Origin: Mycoplasmopsis glycophila
GTDB lineage: Bacteria > Bacillota_I > Bacilli_A > Mycoplasmatales > Metamycoplasmataceae
Assembly (NCBI RefSeq): GCF_900660605.1
Contig: NZ_LR215024.1
Span: forward strand, 310,001-374,000
Direction: 5' to 3'
Length of the DNA stretch: 64,000 bases
Both the position numbers and the translations under genes were made by a program. This document shows, piece by piece, positions 35,851 through 46,178 of the stretch. The number at the start of each line of letters is the position of its first letter. Position 1 is the stretch's first letter. The notes under the pieces were generated by a model. The model ran no database searches. It was not told the origin of the DNA and saw nothing but the letters and a program-made list of their open reading frames with translations.

Positions 35851-35924
35851 TGGAGCGAGTGAAGGGAATCGAACCCTCATAGTCAGCTTGGAAGGCTGAA
35901 GTTCTGCCATTAAACTACACTCGC
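35851..35924 (-). tRNA. tRNA-Gly(UCC), copy 2
   Basis: Identical over 74 nt to the gene at 25982-26055, with anticodon TCC and encoded CCA. The 16 nt after the 3' end (GGTCATTAAAATGAAA on the plus strand) are also the same in both, and each is followed by a similar terminator, which points to a dispersed duplication of the whole unit. A TATATATTATAAC stretch upstream would serve as promoter. Confidence 0.95.
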
Positions 35925-35977
35925 GTGTATTTGTGTATATATTATAACATCTTATTATTAAGAGTCAAACAAAAATT

Positions 35978-36011
35978 ATAAAAAAACATAGAACTTTTTT
36001 GCTCTATGTTT
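35978..36011 (-). terminator. intrinsic terminator after nusG
   Basis: On the minus strand AACATAGA and TCTATGTT pair and run into TTTTTAT. It closes the cysS-nusG cluster. Confidence 0.75.
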
Positions 36012-36027
36012 GGTTTTAGTATGTGCA

Positions 36028-36624
36028 TTATTCACTTAATTTTAAAAAGTCTAAACTTAATTCAACAAGAGTTTTTTTACCGAATGTTTCAATCGAAATT
36101 ATTGCTGTATTGTTTTCTAAAATAATATTTTCAATTGGACCAATTTCACCTTTATAAGGACCATCAACAACTTCAACTAGATCACCTACTTTGAGTTCAA
36201 GTAAGTTTTTACCAGTGTTAAATAATTCAATTGCCTCTGCTTCAGTTTTAATCATTTTTTTCATTTCTAATGAACTTACAGGAGTAGGTTTAGCTCCTTT
36301 TCCTGATGAACCAACTAATCCTGTGACATATTGTGTGTTACGTACAACAAATCAAGCTTTGTCTGTCATATTCATTTTGGCAAAAATATAACCAGGGTAA
36401 AGATTAATTCATTTAACCTTATATGCATCGCCATGAATTTTTTTATCTAATTCTTTAGCTGTTAAAGTTGGTTTTCTAAAAATTTTGAAAGGACCTTCTT
36501 CAGTTGCTTTTAGGTCAAAATTTTCTTCTACTTGTTCAGCGAAAATACGGTTATTTAGTGACTCAACAACGTTTTCTTCTTTTCCTCTAACTGTTGAAAT
36601 CATATATCATTTAAAATTATTCAT
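36028..36624 (-). CDS. nusG: transcription termination/antitermination factor NusG
   Basis: A 198-aa NusG, which binds RNA polymerase and couples it to the ribosome or Rho. The NGN domain (~1-115) has WYMISTVRGKEENV near the start and YPGYIFAKM and WFVVRNTQYVTGLVGSSG further on. A C-terminal KOW domain follows (VGDLVEVVDGPYKGEIG). An extra segment (~35-70) is present in the NGN domain, as in other mollicute NusG proteins. It is last in the unit rpmG-secE-nusG. Confidence 0.97.
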
Positions 36625-36666
36625 TTAGACCTCTCTATTTTGATATTTTATAGTTTGTTTATTATT

Positions 36667-36927
36667 TTATGTAATGTTTAAATATCCTCAAAGTTGTTGA
36701 CAAGCAATCGAAACAAGATACACAAAAAGAACGAAAATTGCTGTAAAAATAATGATTTTAATTAAATTTTTTCAATTTTGTGTTGAGTTTGGTCATCTTA
36801 CCCGTTTGATTTCTTTAACCACTCTCCGAAAGAAATATCTTTTTTCCTTGCTACGAGCTTTTGATTGCTCTTGTGGTGTTTGGGGTAATTCTAATGCTTG
36901 TAATTCTTTATTTTTTCTTTTAAACAT
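36667..36927 (-). CDS. secE: preprotein translocase subunit SecE
   Basis: An 86-aa SecE, the tail-anchored subunit that clamps SecY. It has a basic N-terminal half, the amphipathic signature FRRVVKEIKRVRWPNSTQNW (~33-52) and one transmembrane helix (IIIFTAIFVLFVYLVSIA). It lies 2 nt after rpmG and 42 nt before nusG, the classic secE-nusG order. Confidence 0.95.
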
Positions 36928-36929
36928 TA

Positions 36930-37079
36930 TTAAACTTCTTCTTTATGTGTTGTTTGTGTTTTACAATGAGGACAAAATTTTTTAACAACAAGACGCTCTG
37001 GATTTCCAGCACTCTTGTTTTTTACATAATTTTTCTTTTTGCAAATTTCACATGCAATCGAAACTTTATTATTAGTCAT
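36930..37079 (-). CDS. rpmG: 50S ribosomal protein L33 (bL33), second copy
   Basis: A 49-aa zinc-ribbon bL33 with CEIC (~10-13) and CPHC (~36-39) pairs and the C-terminus TQTTHKEEV. It differs markedly from the copy at 22259, so this is an old paralogue pair. Its place before secE-nusG matches the Firmicutes rpmGB locus. Confidence 0.94.
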   Translation of the reverse strand: MTNNKVSIACEICKKKNYVKNKSAGNPERLVVKKFCPHCKTQTTHKEEV

Positions 37080-37104
37080 ACATTAATTTTAGCACATGCA
37101 ATAT

Positions 37105-37704
37105 TTAACAAAATAATTTATTTCTAATTTTTTTAATTAGGTAAATTCTTTTGTTATAGTTTAGCTCCTTTGAAAAAAGATCTCCTTTGCCAAATAGCAT
37201 ATCAACATAAGTTTGTTCTTTCGGAGTCAAAAAGTTCTCGGAAGTTATCTTTGCTTTTAATTCTTGCAAACGGGATTCTTTGTATGCACGTCTTGAAGAG
37301 ATAGCTCATAATATCTCTTGTAATTTAGTTCTTGGAAATTCTAATTCGGATAGTTTTCGTTCGAATTTAAATTGAGCGTTTTTAGCTAAATTAAAGTAAT
37401 TTAAGGTTTGTAATTTAATATCTTTCCAAAAGAAATTTACAAAATTATATTCTTGAAATCTTTCTTTGGAGTATTTTTCAATAGTTGCAAATACTTGTTC
37501 TAATAATTTGTTATAAACTTCTTGAAATTCAAAAAAGCCAGCTCCAGTAATTCTAAAAATTTTGGATGCTAGAACTTTGATGTTTCTGTTATGGTAAGTT
37601 TTAAAGTTGTAAATTAATTTTTCTTTTGTAATTTTGCTTTCTTCATCTAAATGAAAAAAGGTTAACATTTCTTGCGTGAGATTTAAGTTTTTATTCTTGG
37701 TCAT
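37105..37704 (-). CDS. SigH-like alternative sigma factor (divergent)
   Basis: A 199-aa protein with little obvious similarity, but context and pattern point to a SigH/ECF-type sigma factor. It occupies the exact sigH slot in cysS-rlmB-sigH-rpmG-secE-nusG. Residues ~35-110 align in spacing with sigma region 2: a helix starting HNRNIKVLASKIFR (compare KNFVRAKARSYF in SigH), a GAGFFEFQEVYNKLL segment (compare GADREDIIQEGMIGL) and a following aromatic-rich -10-binding helix. Near the end LTPKEQTYVDMLFGKG and NKRIYLIKKIRNKL resemble a worn region 4 helix-turn-helix. M. genitalium MG428 is a published precedent for a divergent mycoplasma sigma factor controlling recombination. The ATG overlaps the end of rlmB by 14 nt. 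Confidence 0.6.
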
Positions 37705-38401
37705 TTTTATTAATTAAATCAAAAAGTATGATCCCTGTTGCTACAGACACGTTTAATGATTGAACATTACCAAATTGCTTAATATACACTGTTTGATCAA
37801 CAACAGAAAGAACGCTCTTTGACACTCCTGTTCCTTCGTTACCGACAATTATGATAGTTGGTTTGTTGTATTCTACTTGTGTGTGAGGAAGAGCATTTTG
37901 ATCTAAAGTTGTTGCGTAAGCTCAATATCCTTCTTTTTGTAATTTCGAAATTGTTGCGCTTAAACTTGAAACACGATAGAAATTGGTATTGATTATTCCA
38001 CCAGAAGAAATTTTTAAAACTGTTTCATTTATTTGGGCTGCATTATCCTTTGGTAAAATAATATCTTTAATCCCTGCAGCATTAGCTGTTCTAATAATTG
38101 CTCCTAAATTATGTGGATCTTGAATGTGATCTAAAATAAGGACATTGCTAGGCATGTTTTTAATTAAAAAAGGAAGATCACAATAAGTAATAGGACGAAT
38201 TAAAGCAACAAAACCTTGGTGATTTTCTTTTGTTAATTTATTTAAAAAATCATTTGATTGCACTTCAAGCATTTTTGGAGGCACAAGATTTTCAAATAGT
38301 CTTAAATTTTCTTTTTTAGCTAAATAAATTTTTTCAATTTCAAAATTATATTTAACAGCTTCTAAAACAGAATTTCTTCCACACATTATTAATTGTTTCA
38401 T
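37691..38401 (-). CDS. rlmB: 23S rRNA 2'-O-methyltransferase, SpoU/TrmH family (RlmB-like)
   Basis: A 236-aa SPOUT methyltransferase that methylates a ribose in 23S rRNA (G2251 in E. coli numbering for RlmB). The N-terminal substrate-binding domain starts MCGRNSVLEAVK. SpoU motif 1 is LDHIQDPHNLGAIIRTANA (~92-110), motif 2 is IIIVGNEGTGVS and motif 3 is QSLNVSVATGIILFDL, where the trefoil knot binds SAM. The gene order with cysS upstream is conserved. It overlaps the sigma-like gene by 14 nt. Confidence 0.93.
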
Positions 38402-38435
38402 TTTTTCTTTCCTTTTTTTCCGTCGAGTGAACTTT

Positions 38436-39659
38436 TTAAATTAATTTTTTGTTCATTAAAAGTTCTCTTTTAGCATCAGCAGCTAAATAGTCTTTATTTT
38501 TGAGATCCATCTGCCAGTTTTGATATATTTGAACATATTTTGGATAATCTTCATTTTTAAAATCAAAGCCAAGTGAATCAAAAATATAAACTAGTGTTGC
38601 GATATCTTCGTGTCTTTTCTCGGTATTAATTTTTTTAATTAAATCATTGATTGTTTTCATAAAATCACTAAATTTTCTATCAAATAGATCTTGAAAGGCT
38701 TTTGTGGCTAATTCATTATTTTTGTGATTCATTGCTACGCTACTTAAATGTGCTAAAAAATAAATATTTTTAATTTTACGAAGGATCTTATTTGAATTAT
38801 TAAAAACATTTTCATCAATATTTATTAAACTAGTTACATTATTAAGTAAGATGATTAATTTAAAAATATCTGGTTCATATTGAGTGATAAAATCAGAAGC
38901 TAAAAAAACATTTTGCAATGATTTAGACATTTTGATTCCATTTAAATTAATTTGACCAGTACGAAGTCATTTAGTAGTTATATCTTTTTTGGTTATTGCA
39001 TAATATTGTATGTTTTCATTTTCGTGGTGTGGAAAAGTTAAATCCATTCCACCGCCATGGAGATCAAGCTTATCATCTTGAAAGTGTTTAAAAATTAATG
39101 CAGCACATTCTGTGTGTCATCCTGGTCTTCCACTCCCTAGAAATGAGTCAAATTTAATTCCTTGATTTGTGTTTTTTCATAGAGCAAAATCAGCAGGAAA
39201 ATTTTTATTGTAGTTAGTATCTTCAAAAATCATAAACTCTAATTTTTGGTTAGATACACTTCCGTATTTATCTTTATATTTTTCGACATTAAATCAAAGA
39301 TTTTTCTCAAGGTCAATATAAGCATCATTGTTGTCATGTAATCTTTGGATAAAATCATTAATTTTATCAATGTTTTTAGTAACGTATTCTAAATCAGTTA
39401 TTGTGTCAACATTAAATTTGTTTAATATTTCTAAATATCTACGAGAATATAAATTTGCAACTTCAGTTTCGCTTGTTTTGGTTTCAAGAGCTTTTTGAAT
39501 TATTTTGTCATCAATATCAGTGATATTATGAACAAATTTAAAGCTAATTCCAAGAGCTCTTGCAGCTTTTAAAATTAGATCCATAGTAATAATTGGTCTT
39601 AAATTACCAATATGAACATCATTATAAACCGTAGGTCCACATACATATATTTTTAACAT
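38436..39659 (-). CDS. cysS: cysteinyl-tRNA synthetase
   Basis: CysRS, 407 aa. The class I signature is HIGN in [17 protein letters not shown] at the very start; the N-terminal extension of many bacterial enzymes is missing, which is normal in mycoplasmas. Zinc ligands are in GPTVY (Cys7) and WHTECAAL, and the second signature is KMSKSLQN. The C-terminal anticodon region is short and ends [15 protein letters not shown] box 9 nt before the ATG and no SD suggest a leaderless message. First gene of the cysS-nusG cluster. Confidence 0.96.
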
Positions 39660-39668
39660 AGTAAAAAT

Positions 39669-39674
39669 ATTATA
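39669..39674 (-). promoter_or_regulatory. -10 box of cysS (leaderless)
   Basis: TATAAT on the minus strand lies 9 nt before the cysS ATG at 39659, with no Shine-Dalgarno between. Confidence 0.6.
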
Positions 39675-39788
39675 AACATTTATATTCTTTTTAATCTTTA
39701 TATTAAAAAAATAATTATAATTTGATATAGAAATTATTGTATTTTATTTAATTCAAACATTAATTTAAATAGCAAAATAAGGAGTAAA

Positions 39789-41441
39789 ATGACTTTAAAA
39801 AACATAGTAAAAAAGGAAATTATTAAAGCTGTTTATGAAATGCAAGCTTCAAATTTCTTTGAAGAAAAATTTGAGCTTTTAGAAAAAGATTTCAATTTAA
39901 CTGAGGCCAAAGTACCTGAAAAATTTAATGAAGATCAAATTAATTATGATTACGCTACAAACGTTGCTTTCATACTTAAAAAATACAAAAAAACATCTCC
40001 TATGGTTATTGCAGAACATTTAGTTGCAAAATTATCAAACAATCAATACATTAAACGTATTGATATTTCGGCACCCGGATTTATGAATATTGTTGTTTCG
40101 AATTTAGCTTTTAATAATGTGTTAAAAAATATTATTAATCAAAAAGAAAATTATGGGAAAAATGTTGTTGAGTCTCAAAAAATTAACCTTGAATATATCT
40201 CAGCCAATCCGACAGGTTTTTTACATGTAGGACACGCTAGAGGTGCTTGTTATGGAGATGCTCTTGTCCGTTTAATGAGACATGCTGGTCACAATGTTGA
40301 GTCAGAATATTATATTAACGACGCTGGAAATCAAATTAATGTTTTAGCAAATTCAGCAAGAGTAAGATATTTACATCTTTTTGGTATTGAAGCTCAAATG
40401 TCTGAAGATTGCTATCGTGGAAATGACATCGTGTGAGCTGCTGAAAAAATTAAAGAAAAGTATGGTGACTATTTTGTTGAAACTAATGAACAAAAATTTG
40501 AAGAATTTAAAAACGTAGCTACAGAAATTCTTTTAAACAAAATTAAATTTGATATCGCAAGACTTAATATTGAAATTGATACATATTCAAGTGAAAAAGC
40601 AGTAAAAGAATCTGGTTCAATTCAAGATGTGCTTCAAAAACTTCAAAAACACACTTATGTAAATGATGGTGCCTTATTTTTAAGAACAACAGATTATGGA
40701 GACGATAAAGATAGAGTTCTTATTAAAAGTGATGGAAGCGATTCATACTTGTTACCTGATATTGCGTACCATGAAACTAAATTTGCAAAAGCAGACCGTT
40801 TAATCAACATTTGAGGAGCAGATCATAGTGGTTATATTCCAAGAATGAAAATAGCAATGGAATGTTTAGGCCACAATCCAAATAATTTAGATATCTATAC
40901 AATTCAATTAGTTAGATTGATCAAAGATGGACAAGAATTTAAAATGTCAAAAAGAGCAGGTACAAGCGTGACTCTTGAAGATCTTTTAGAGTATGCTTCT
41001 CCTGATGCTATTCGTTTTACTATGTTAACTAGAGAAATTAATAATAAATTTGATTTTGACATTGATTTTGCTAATTCTAAAGATGCTTCTAACCCTGTCT
41101 TTATTGTTCAATACTCACACTCAAGAAGTGTTAGTTTATTAGATAAATTAAAACAACCAAGTTTTACTAATGATCTTGTTTTTGTTGATAAAGCTAAAAA
41201 AGTGATTTTACTTCTTGATGAATTTCCTGAATTAATTCGTACAATTGTTGAAACTACAAAAGTTAATTTAATGAGCCAATACTTAATTAATTTAGCTAAA
41301 GCATTTAATAGTTTTTATGCAGAAACTAAATTATTAGGTCACGAATATGAAGCTAATTATGCTGCATTGGTGTTAGCATGTAAAAACGTGCTTGCACTAG
41401 GGTTATCATTAATTGGTGTATCAGCACCTGATCAAATGTAA
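39789..41441 (+). CDS. argS: arginyl-tRNA synthetase
   Basis: ArgRS, 550 aa, class I. The HIGH motif is HVGHARGACYGD after ISANPTGFL (~135-155). The late part has FKMSKRAGTSVTLEDLLE (KMSK-like) and a DALR anticodon domain ending LSLIGVSAPDQM. Five TGA codons are read as Trp, including IVWAAEKI and INIWGADHSGY. RBS AAGGAG lies before the ATG. It diverges from cysS. Confidence 0.97.
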
Positions 41442-41570
41442 AAAATTCTTTTGTGGTAAGCTTTCCACTAAAAATAATTTTTTAATGAATACTAATTAAT
41501 ATAAAAAAATAAAAACATATATTATATAATACAAGTATTGTTGTAATTGTAATATCGAAAGGATACTAAG

Positions 41571-41834
41571 ATGAAAAACAAAACAATGCTAGAAATTGCT
41601 ATTGAAATTATTTCTGAAGACACAGAAAAATCATTTAAATTTATGGAGCTTTTTGAAAAAGTAGAAGAGCAACTTAAAGAAAAATGAGAAAAAGATTTTG
41701 TCAATGAAGATAATGATTACGAAAAAATCAGAACAAAGAAAATGGGTGAATTATATCGTCTATTAACTGTTGATCGTAGATTTTCAAGAAATAGCGATGA
41801 AACATGAACAAGTTCGACTTTTGAAGTCTATTAA
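41571..41834 (+). CDS. rpoE: RNA polymerase delta subunit (HARE-HTH domain)
   Basis: An 87-aa protein corresponding to the N-terminal globular (HARE-HTH) domain of RpoE/delta, which affects RNA polymerase recycling. Features are TMLEIAIEIISE, FMELFEKVEEQL, KIRTKKMGELYRLLTVDRRF and WTSSTFEVY. The long acidic tail of the Bacillus protein is missing. RBS GAAAGGA precedes the ATG, and a TATATAAT box lies upstream (41522-41529). fba follows 24 nt later; delta next to fba is a known Firmicutes/Mollicutes order. Confidence 0.85.
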
Positions 41835-41858
41835 TACTATAAAAATTTAAGGAGAAAA

Positions 41859-42725
41859 ATGGCTTTAGTAAACGCATCAGAAATGCTCAAAAAAGCAAAA
41901 GAAGGAAAATACGCTATTCCTCACATTAACATTAATAATTTAGAATGAGCAAAGGCTGTTTTATTAACAGCTCAAGCAGAAAACTCACCAATTATTGTTG
42001 CTACAAGTGAAGGTGCAGTTAAATACATGGGTGGATTAGATGTAGTAGGAGGAATGGTTTTAGGTTTAATTAAAGACCTTAACATTACTGTTCCTGTTGC
42101 TTTACACCTTGACCACGGTTCATATGAAGGATGTAAAAAAGCAATTGAAAATGAAGCTTATACATCAATTATGTTCGATGGTTCACATGAAAAATTTGAA
42201 GAAAACTACCAAAAAACAAAAGAATTAGTTAAATTAGCTAAAGATAGAAACATGTCAATGGAAGCTGAAGTTGGAACAATCGGTGGAGAAGAAGACGGAA
42301 TTGTTGGAGATGGAGAATTTGCAGATCCAAAAGAAGCTAAAATGATGGCTGAATTAGGAATTGATGTTCTTGCCGCTGGAATTGGAAACATTCATGGTCC
42401 ATACCCTGCATCATGAAAATCATTAAGCTTTGAAACATTAGAAAAAATTTCAGAAGCTGCTGGAATCGGAATTGTTTTACATGGTGGAAGTGGTATTCCT
42501 TCAGAACAAATCAAAAAAGCTATTAGTTTAGGAATTACAAAAATCAACGTTAACACAGAACTTCAACAAGCAAACCACAAAGCATTAAGAGAATACATTC
42601 TTAGTGGAAAAGATCTTGAAGGTAAAAACTTTGACCCAAGAAAACTTTACAAACCAGGTTTTGATGCAATGTGTGAAACAGTTAGAGAAAAAATTCACGA
42701 ATTTGGTTCAAACAACAAAGCTTAA
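41859..42725 (+). CDS. fba: fructose-bisphosphate aldolase, class II
   Basis: Splits fructose 1,6-bisphosphate in glycolysis (288 aa, zinc-dependent). The start MALVNASEMLKKAKEGKYA and IPHININNLEW are typical. The catalytic Asp and zinc His are in ALHLDHGSYE, the second zinc ligand segment is MEAEVGTIGG, and a zinc His occurs in IGNIHGPYP and again in VLHGGSGIP. The phosphate-binding segment is KINVNTELQ. RBS AAGGAGA. Probably co-transcribed with rpoE and closed by a strong terminator. Confidence 0.97.
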
Positions 42726-42744
42726 TTAAATGCATTTTAAAGAT

Positions 42745-42778
42745 ACTCAAAACATTTTAATGTGTTTTGAGTTTTTTA
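42745..42778 (+). terminator. intrinsic terminator after fba
   Basis: ACTCAAAACA and TGTTTTGAGT pair over 10 bp and run into TTTTTTA. Confidence 0.88.
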
Positions 42779-42821
42779 CTTGATTTTAAGCATATGTTCC
42801 AAGTTTAAAAGAAATTATAAG

Positions 42822-42848
42822 AAAAACCAGCTTAATATAAGCTGGTTT
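42822..42848 (-). terminator. terminator after the decayed surface gene
   Basis: AAACCAGCTTA and TAAGCTGGTTT form an 11-bp stem. On the minus strand it leads into TTTTTC just past the pseudogene stop. Confidence 0.8.
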
Positions 42849-42868
42849 AATGGCTTTCAAATAAGACT

Positions 42869-44541
42869 TTATTTTGCATCTTTTTTATTCTTTCTTTTCT
42901 TGAAGATAAAGAAGATAAATCATGCAGCAAAGACAGTAATTGCTCCGCCTACTGCAACTAAAAGAATTCAAATTTTGCTATTTTTTTTAGTTGTTTGATC
43001 TCTGTGTTCAGTTTCTGTAGGTGTTGTTGGAGTTGTATTTGCTCCACCTTGGTTTGAAGTAGAGCCACCGTTATTTGTTGGTTCTGGTGTTGTGCTTTCT
43101 GCAAGTTTGCTTTTAACTTTTTTCTGAATTAAACTAAAAATTAAGTTATCAGAATCTTTTTGAACTAAATTCTTTAATTGATTTCTTTGTTGTTCTGTTA
43201 ATTGACTATTTGGTTTATTAATTAAAGCAAAATAATCATTAAATTCTAAATGTTGAGCAAATTCTGGGAATTGAAGTGAACTTGGTGCTTGATTAAGTAA
43301 AATATAAAGTGTCATACCGTCGTTTGTTTCAATAGCTTTAATCATGTCTAAATAAATGTTTGCATTTTTTGTAAATGTTGATAAAGGGCCACTAATTGCT
43401 TGACTAGCTAAATTTACAAGTTCGTTATTTGAATCGGCAGGCTTATTGATTTTTACATCATTAAGCATATAATCAACAATTTGCTCTCTAATAGAATTTA
43501 ATTTTTCACTTGGAAGTTTGCTTTTCATAAATTTAGGAATAGCGTCAGCTCTTTTTAATTCATTAGCTAATTTGTTATCAAGTTCTGAATCATTATGTGC
43601 AATAGCTGTAAGATTCATGATATTTTGTGAAATTTGCTCTAAAGCACGTTCAAGAATATCTTTTTCATTTAATGCAAAAAGAGTTTGAATTCTTTTATGT
43701 CATGATTTTACTACTTGAGCATAGTTTTTATGTGTTACATTTGGTTTTTTAATTTCACCAAGAGCTTGCTTGATGTATTTTGAGTTTTTAGCATCTGTAT
43801 CAAATGTTGTTGTCTCACTTGAATTTTCAATTTCTTTGATTGTTTCGTATGTTTCTTCTAAAGCTTCAACTGTTTTTGTAATTTCAGCAAGTTTTTCAGC
43901 AATAGTTTCTGTTAATCCATTTGGGTTAAAATTAGCATCTCCTGTGTATAATACAGCAATTTGGTCAACAATGTTTTTTCTAACTTCTTCTGGAAGCTCT
44001 GTATTACATTGAATTTCAATAATTTTGTCATAAACAAGGTTTAGTGCATCTACTTTTGATCTAATTTACTTCCATTAGTATCATCATAGTTTTTGATGTT
44101 TGTTATACGCTCAATTAAATCCTTTTTAGCTGAATTATCACTGTTAGTAGCAAAATTATCACCTATCATGTTATTCATCACATTCATTACTGCGTTTGAT
44201 TTAGCAAAGTTTCCTTCAAATATCTCACGAATATTATCTTTGTATTGATCGTAATGATCCATTGCATAAGAAGGTTAGTAAAGTCATTCCATTCTTGTTG
44301 TTCCAACAACGTGAGTATTGTTGTTTTGTGGATCTGCTAATCAAACTGCTTTGACAGCTTCATCTTTTGGCTCTAAAGCAAATGCTTTAATCATTGTTTC
44401 AACATATAAAGCCATATCTTCTAATATTTTGACAAACTTTGCCATCTCTTCTTCTGTTGTCCCTTGACTTAATGTTTTAATACCAGGAAGAGAAGTTGTT
44501 CCACCATTTTTTTGACACTCCCAAATTTTTCTTTTGTACAA
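42869..44541 (-). pseudogene. decayed, 5'-truncated paralogue of the large anchored surface protein
   Basis: The end of a surface protein gene on the minus strand with at least three lesions. No start codon or signal sequence exists (readable sequence begins near 44541), a TAA at 44275-44277 interrupts the frame (TRMEWLY stop PSYAMDHY, one C-to-T change from Gln), and a -1 frameshift lies in a four-A tract at 44054-44057; adding one A restores DQKVDALNL. The C-terminal ~470 codons are otherwise open. They end in a membrane helix (ILLVAVGGAITVFAAWFIFF) and basic tail KKRKNKKDAK. The segment FALINKPNSQLTEQQ with LVQKDSDNLIFSLI matches YFEIVNKDSSDLTKED with ITKQDSSDVIYSAI of the 28344-33455 protein, showing common origin. 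Confidence 0.75.
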
Positions 44542-44550
44542 AAAACAAAA

Positions 44551-44573
44551 TAAAAAACGGTCGTTTGACCGAA
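44551..44573 (-). terminator. intrinsic terminator of the following minus-strand gene
   Basis: CGGTC and GACCG pair across GTTT. On the minus strand the stem leads into TTTTTTATTTTG, 21 nt past the stop at 44594. Confidence 0.8.
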
Positions 44574-44593
44574 TTTTATTTAATTAATTTTTA

Positions 44594-45973
44594 CTAGATG
44601 ATAAGTCCAAGACCTAATAAAACTGCAAGTGTGAATAATGCTGCTCAAACTAAAGCAAATGAAAATACTACAAGTCCTTTGAATGCTCAATCATCTGATT
44701 GGTCTTCATCGCTTGCTTTTTCTACAACTGTTTCTTTAACAACTTCTTTTTCAACTGGTCATTTGAATACAACAAATTTATTTAATCCAGCTTTTTGAGC
44801 GTCTGCAAAAATAGCGAATTTGTAATCTTTTTCAGGTACAAATGCTACGTGTTTGTATTCATATAAAACATATGATGTTGCTTGTGCTAATCTTACGTTT
44901 TCTTGAGCTTCATCAAGTACATAAACTGCTGTAGCTGGTGAGTTCTTAATTTCATTTGAACTTACAACTTTATCAGATAAATGTTTTTGTGTGTGAGCAA
45001 GAGAAAGTTCAGCTAATTTAAGTAATTTGTGTGAATCTTCTTCTAATTGTTGTTTTTCTAATTCTTTTCCTGCTTTAACTGCTAAATCGATATTTGATTT
45101 AATTTCGTTGTAATCTTCTTTTGAAGTTACTTTTTGTTCTTCAATTTTATCTAAAAGTTTTTCAACTTTGTTAGCATATAAAGCTAAAGCTTTTACTTTA
45201 TCTTCTTTATCTAAATCACCAAAGAAAGCAAATTTAACAACTTCATCTTCTTTAACGTATACAGGAACTTCTTTAATCACTTCTTTAACAACTTCAACTT
45301 CTTTGATAACTTCTTTTTCAACTGGTTTTTCAACAACATTTTGTTCTTGTTCTTTTAATAAAGCTTCTTGGCGAGCTTTTAAAATTTCAATTTGTCTGTT
45401 AAGAAGTTCTTTGTCTGAACTAGAATCTTGTAATTTATTCATTAAATCTTGAATTTCATCGTGAAATTCTGAGTTTGTTGAACTAAGTAAAGCAGCTAAT
45501 TCAGCAATTTTTGCTCTTAATTCTTCAATTTCTAAATCTTTTTTAGATTTTTTTCTTTCAATAACGATATCGTCATCTACAGGGAAATATGTGTGGTGAT
45601 CTTTTAATACTTTAAAATCAACAACTTGAGCTAAAGAATCTGCAGCTTCTTTTTCGTCTCTAAGGCCATTTTCAAGTATGTTAAGTTCTTTTAATGTTTC
45701 ATTGTAGTCTAATTGACCGTCAAATTTTTCAACATTAAGTTCGTATTCCATTTGACCATTTTCAGGATTTTTCTCAGCAATAAGAAGTCCTCCTCAAACT
45801 TTACGATCATTTTGGAATCAAGTAGCACAATCATATCCTAATGATAAAAATCAAGCCATTGCATCTTTACGTGTTTTGAAAACAGCAAGTGCTGATTCAA
45901 CCTTAGGGTGTTTAAGTGCTCATGGATAATTTTTATCTTTGTTTGGTTTATACAAACATTGTAAACGTTTCAT
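44594..45973 (-). CDS. tail-anchored coiled-coil protein of unknown function
   Basis: A 459-aa protein I do not recognise. The first ~75 residues form a small domain with many Trp (YPWALKHPKVES, FKTRKDAMAWFLSLGYDCA, KVWGGLLIAEKN), loosely like DUF2188-type domains. Then come a Glu/Lys coiled coil (~140-215) and a low-complexity stretch of repeated KEV units (VEKPVEKEVIKEVEVVKE). A helical domain follows (~245-400), then a short repeat of the N-terminal type with VYVLDEAQENVRLAQA. A single C-terminal membrane helix (FSFALVWAALFTLAVLL) ends the protein with almost no tail. No signal peptide is seen, so most of it would face the cytoplasm. RBS AAAGGAGC is strong. It is monocistronic. Confidence 0.75.
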
Positions 45974-46165
45974 ATAATAGCTCCTTTATTTTCCCGGTTA
46001 TTTTTGTATATATACATTTTTATTTAATATTAAATAAAAAATTGATTAAATATTAATCGTTATAATTATAACAAGTTTTTTTCTTTTTTATTAGTACGAA
46101 AATATCTATAATATAGTGCTAAAAATTATTTTATTAAAAATTTTATTTTTTATTTTCTCTTTATT

Positions 46166-46171
46166 TATAAT
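46166..46171 (+). promoter_or_regulatory. -10 box of the S1-domain gene (leaderless)
   Basis: TATAAT ends 7 nt before the ATG at 46179, with no ribosome site between. Confidence 0.6.
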
Positions 46172-46178
46172 TAATATT

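Noticed and set aside
42780-42998. Plus-strand open frame of ~70 codons
   Set aside because: It lies opposite the C-terminal membrane segment of the decayed surface gene and its terminator, and has no RBS.
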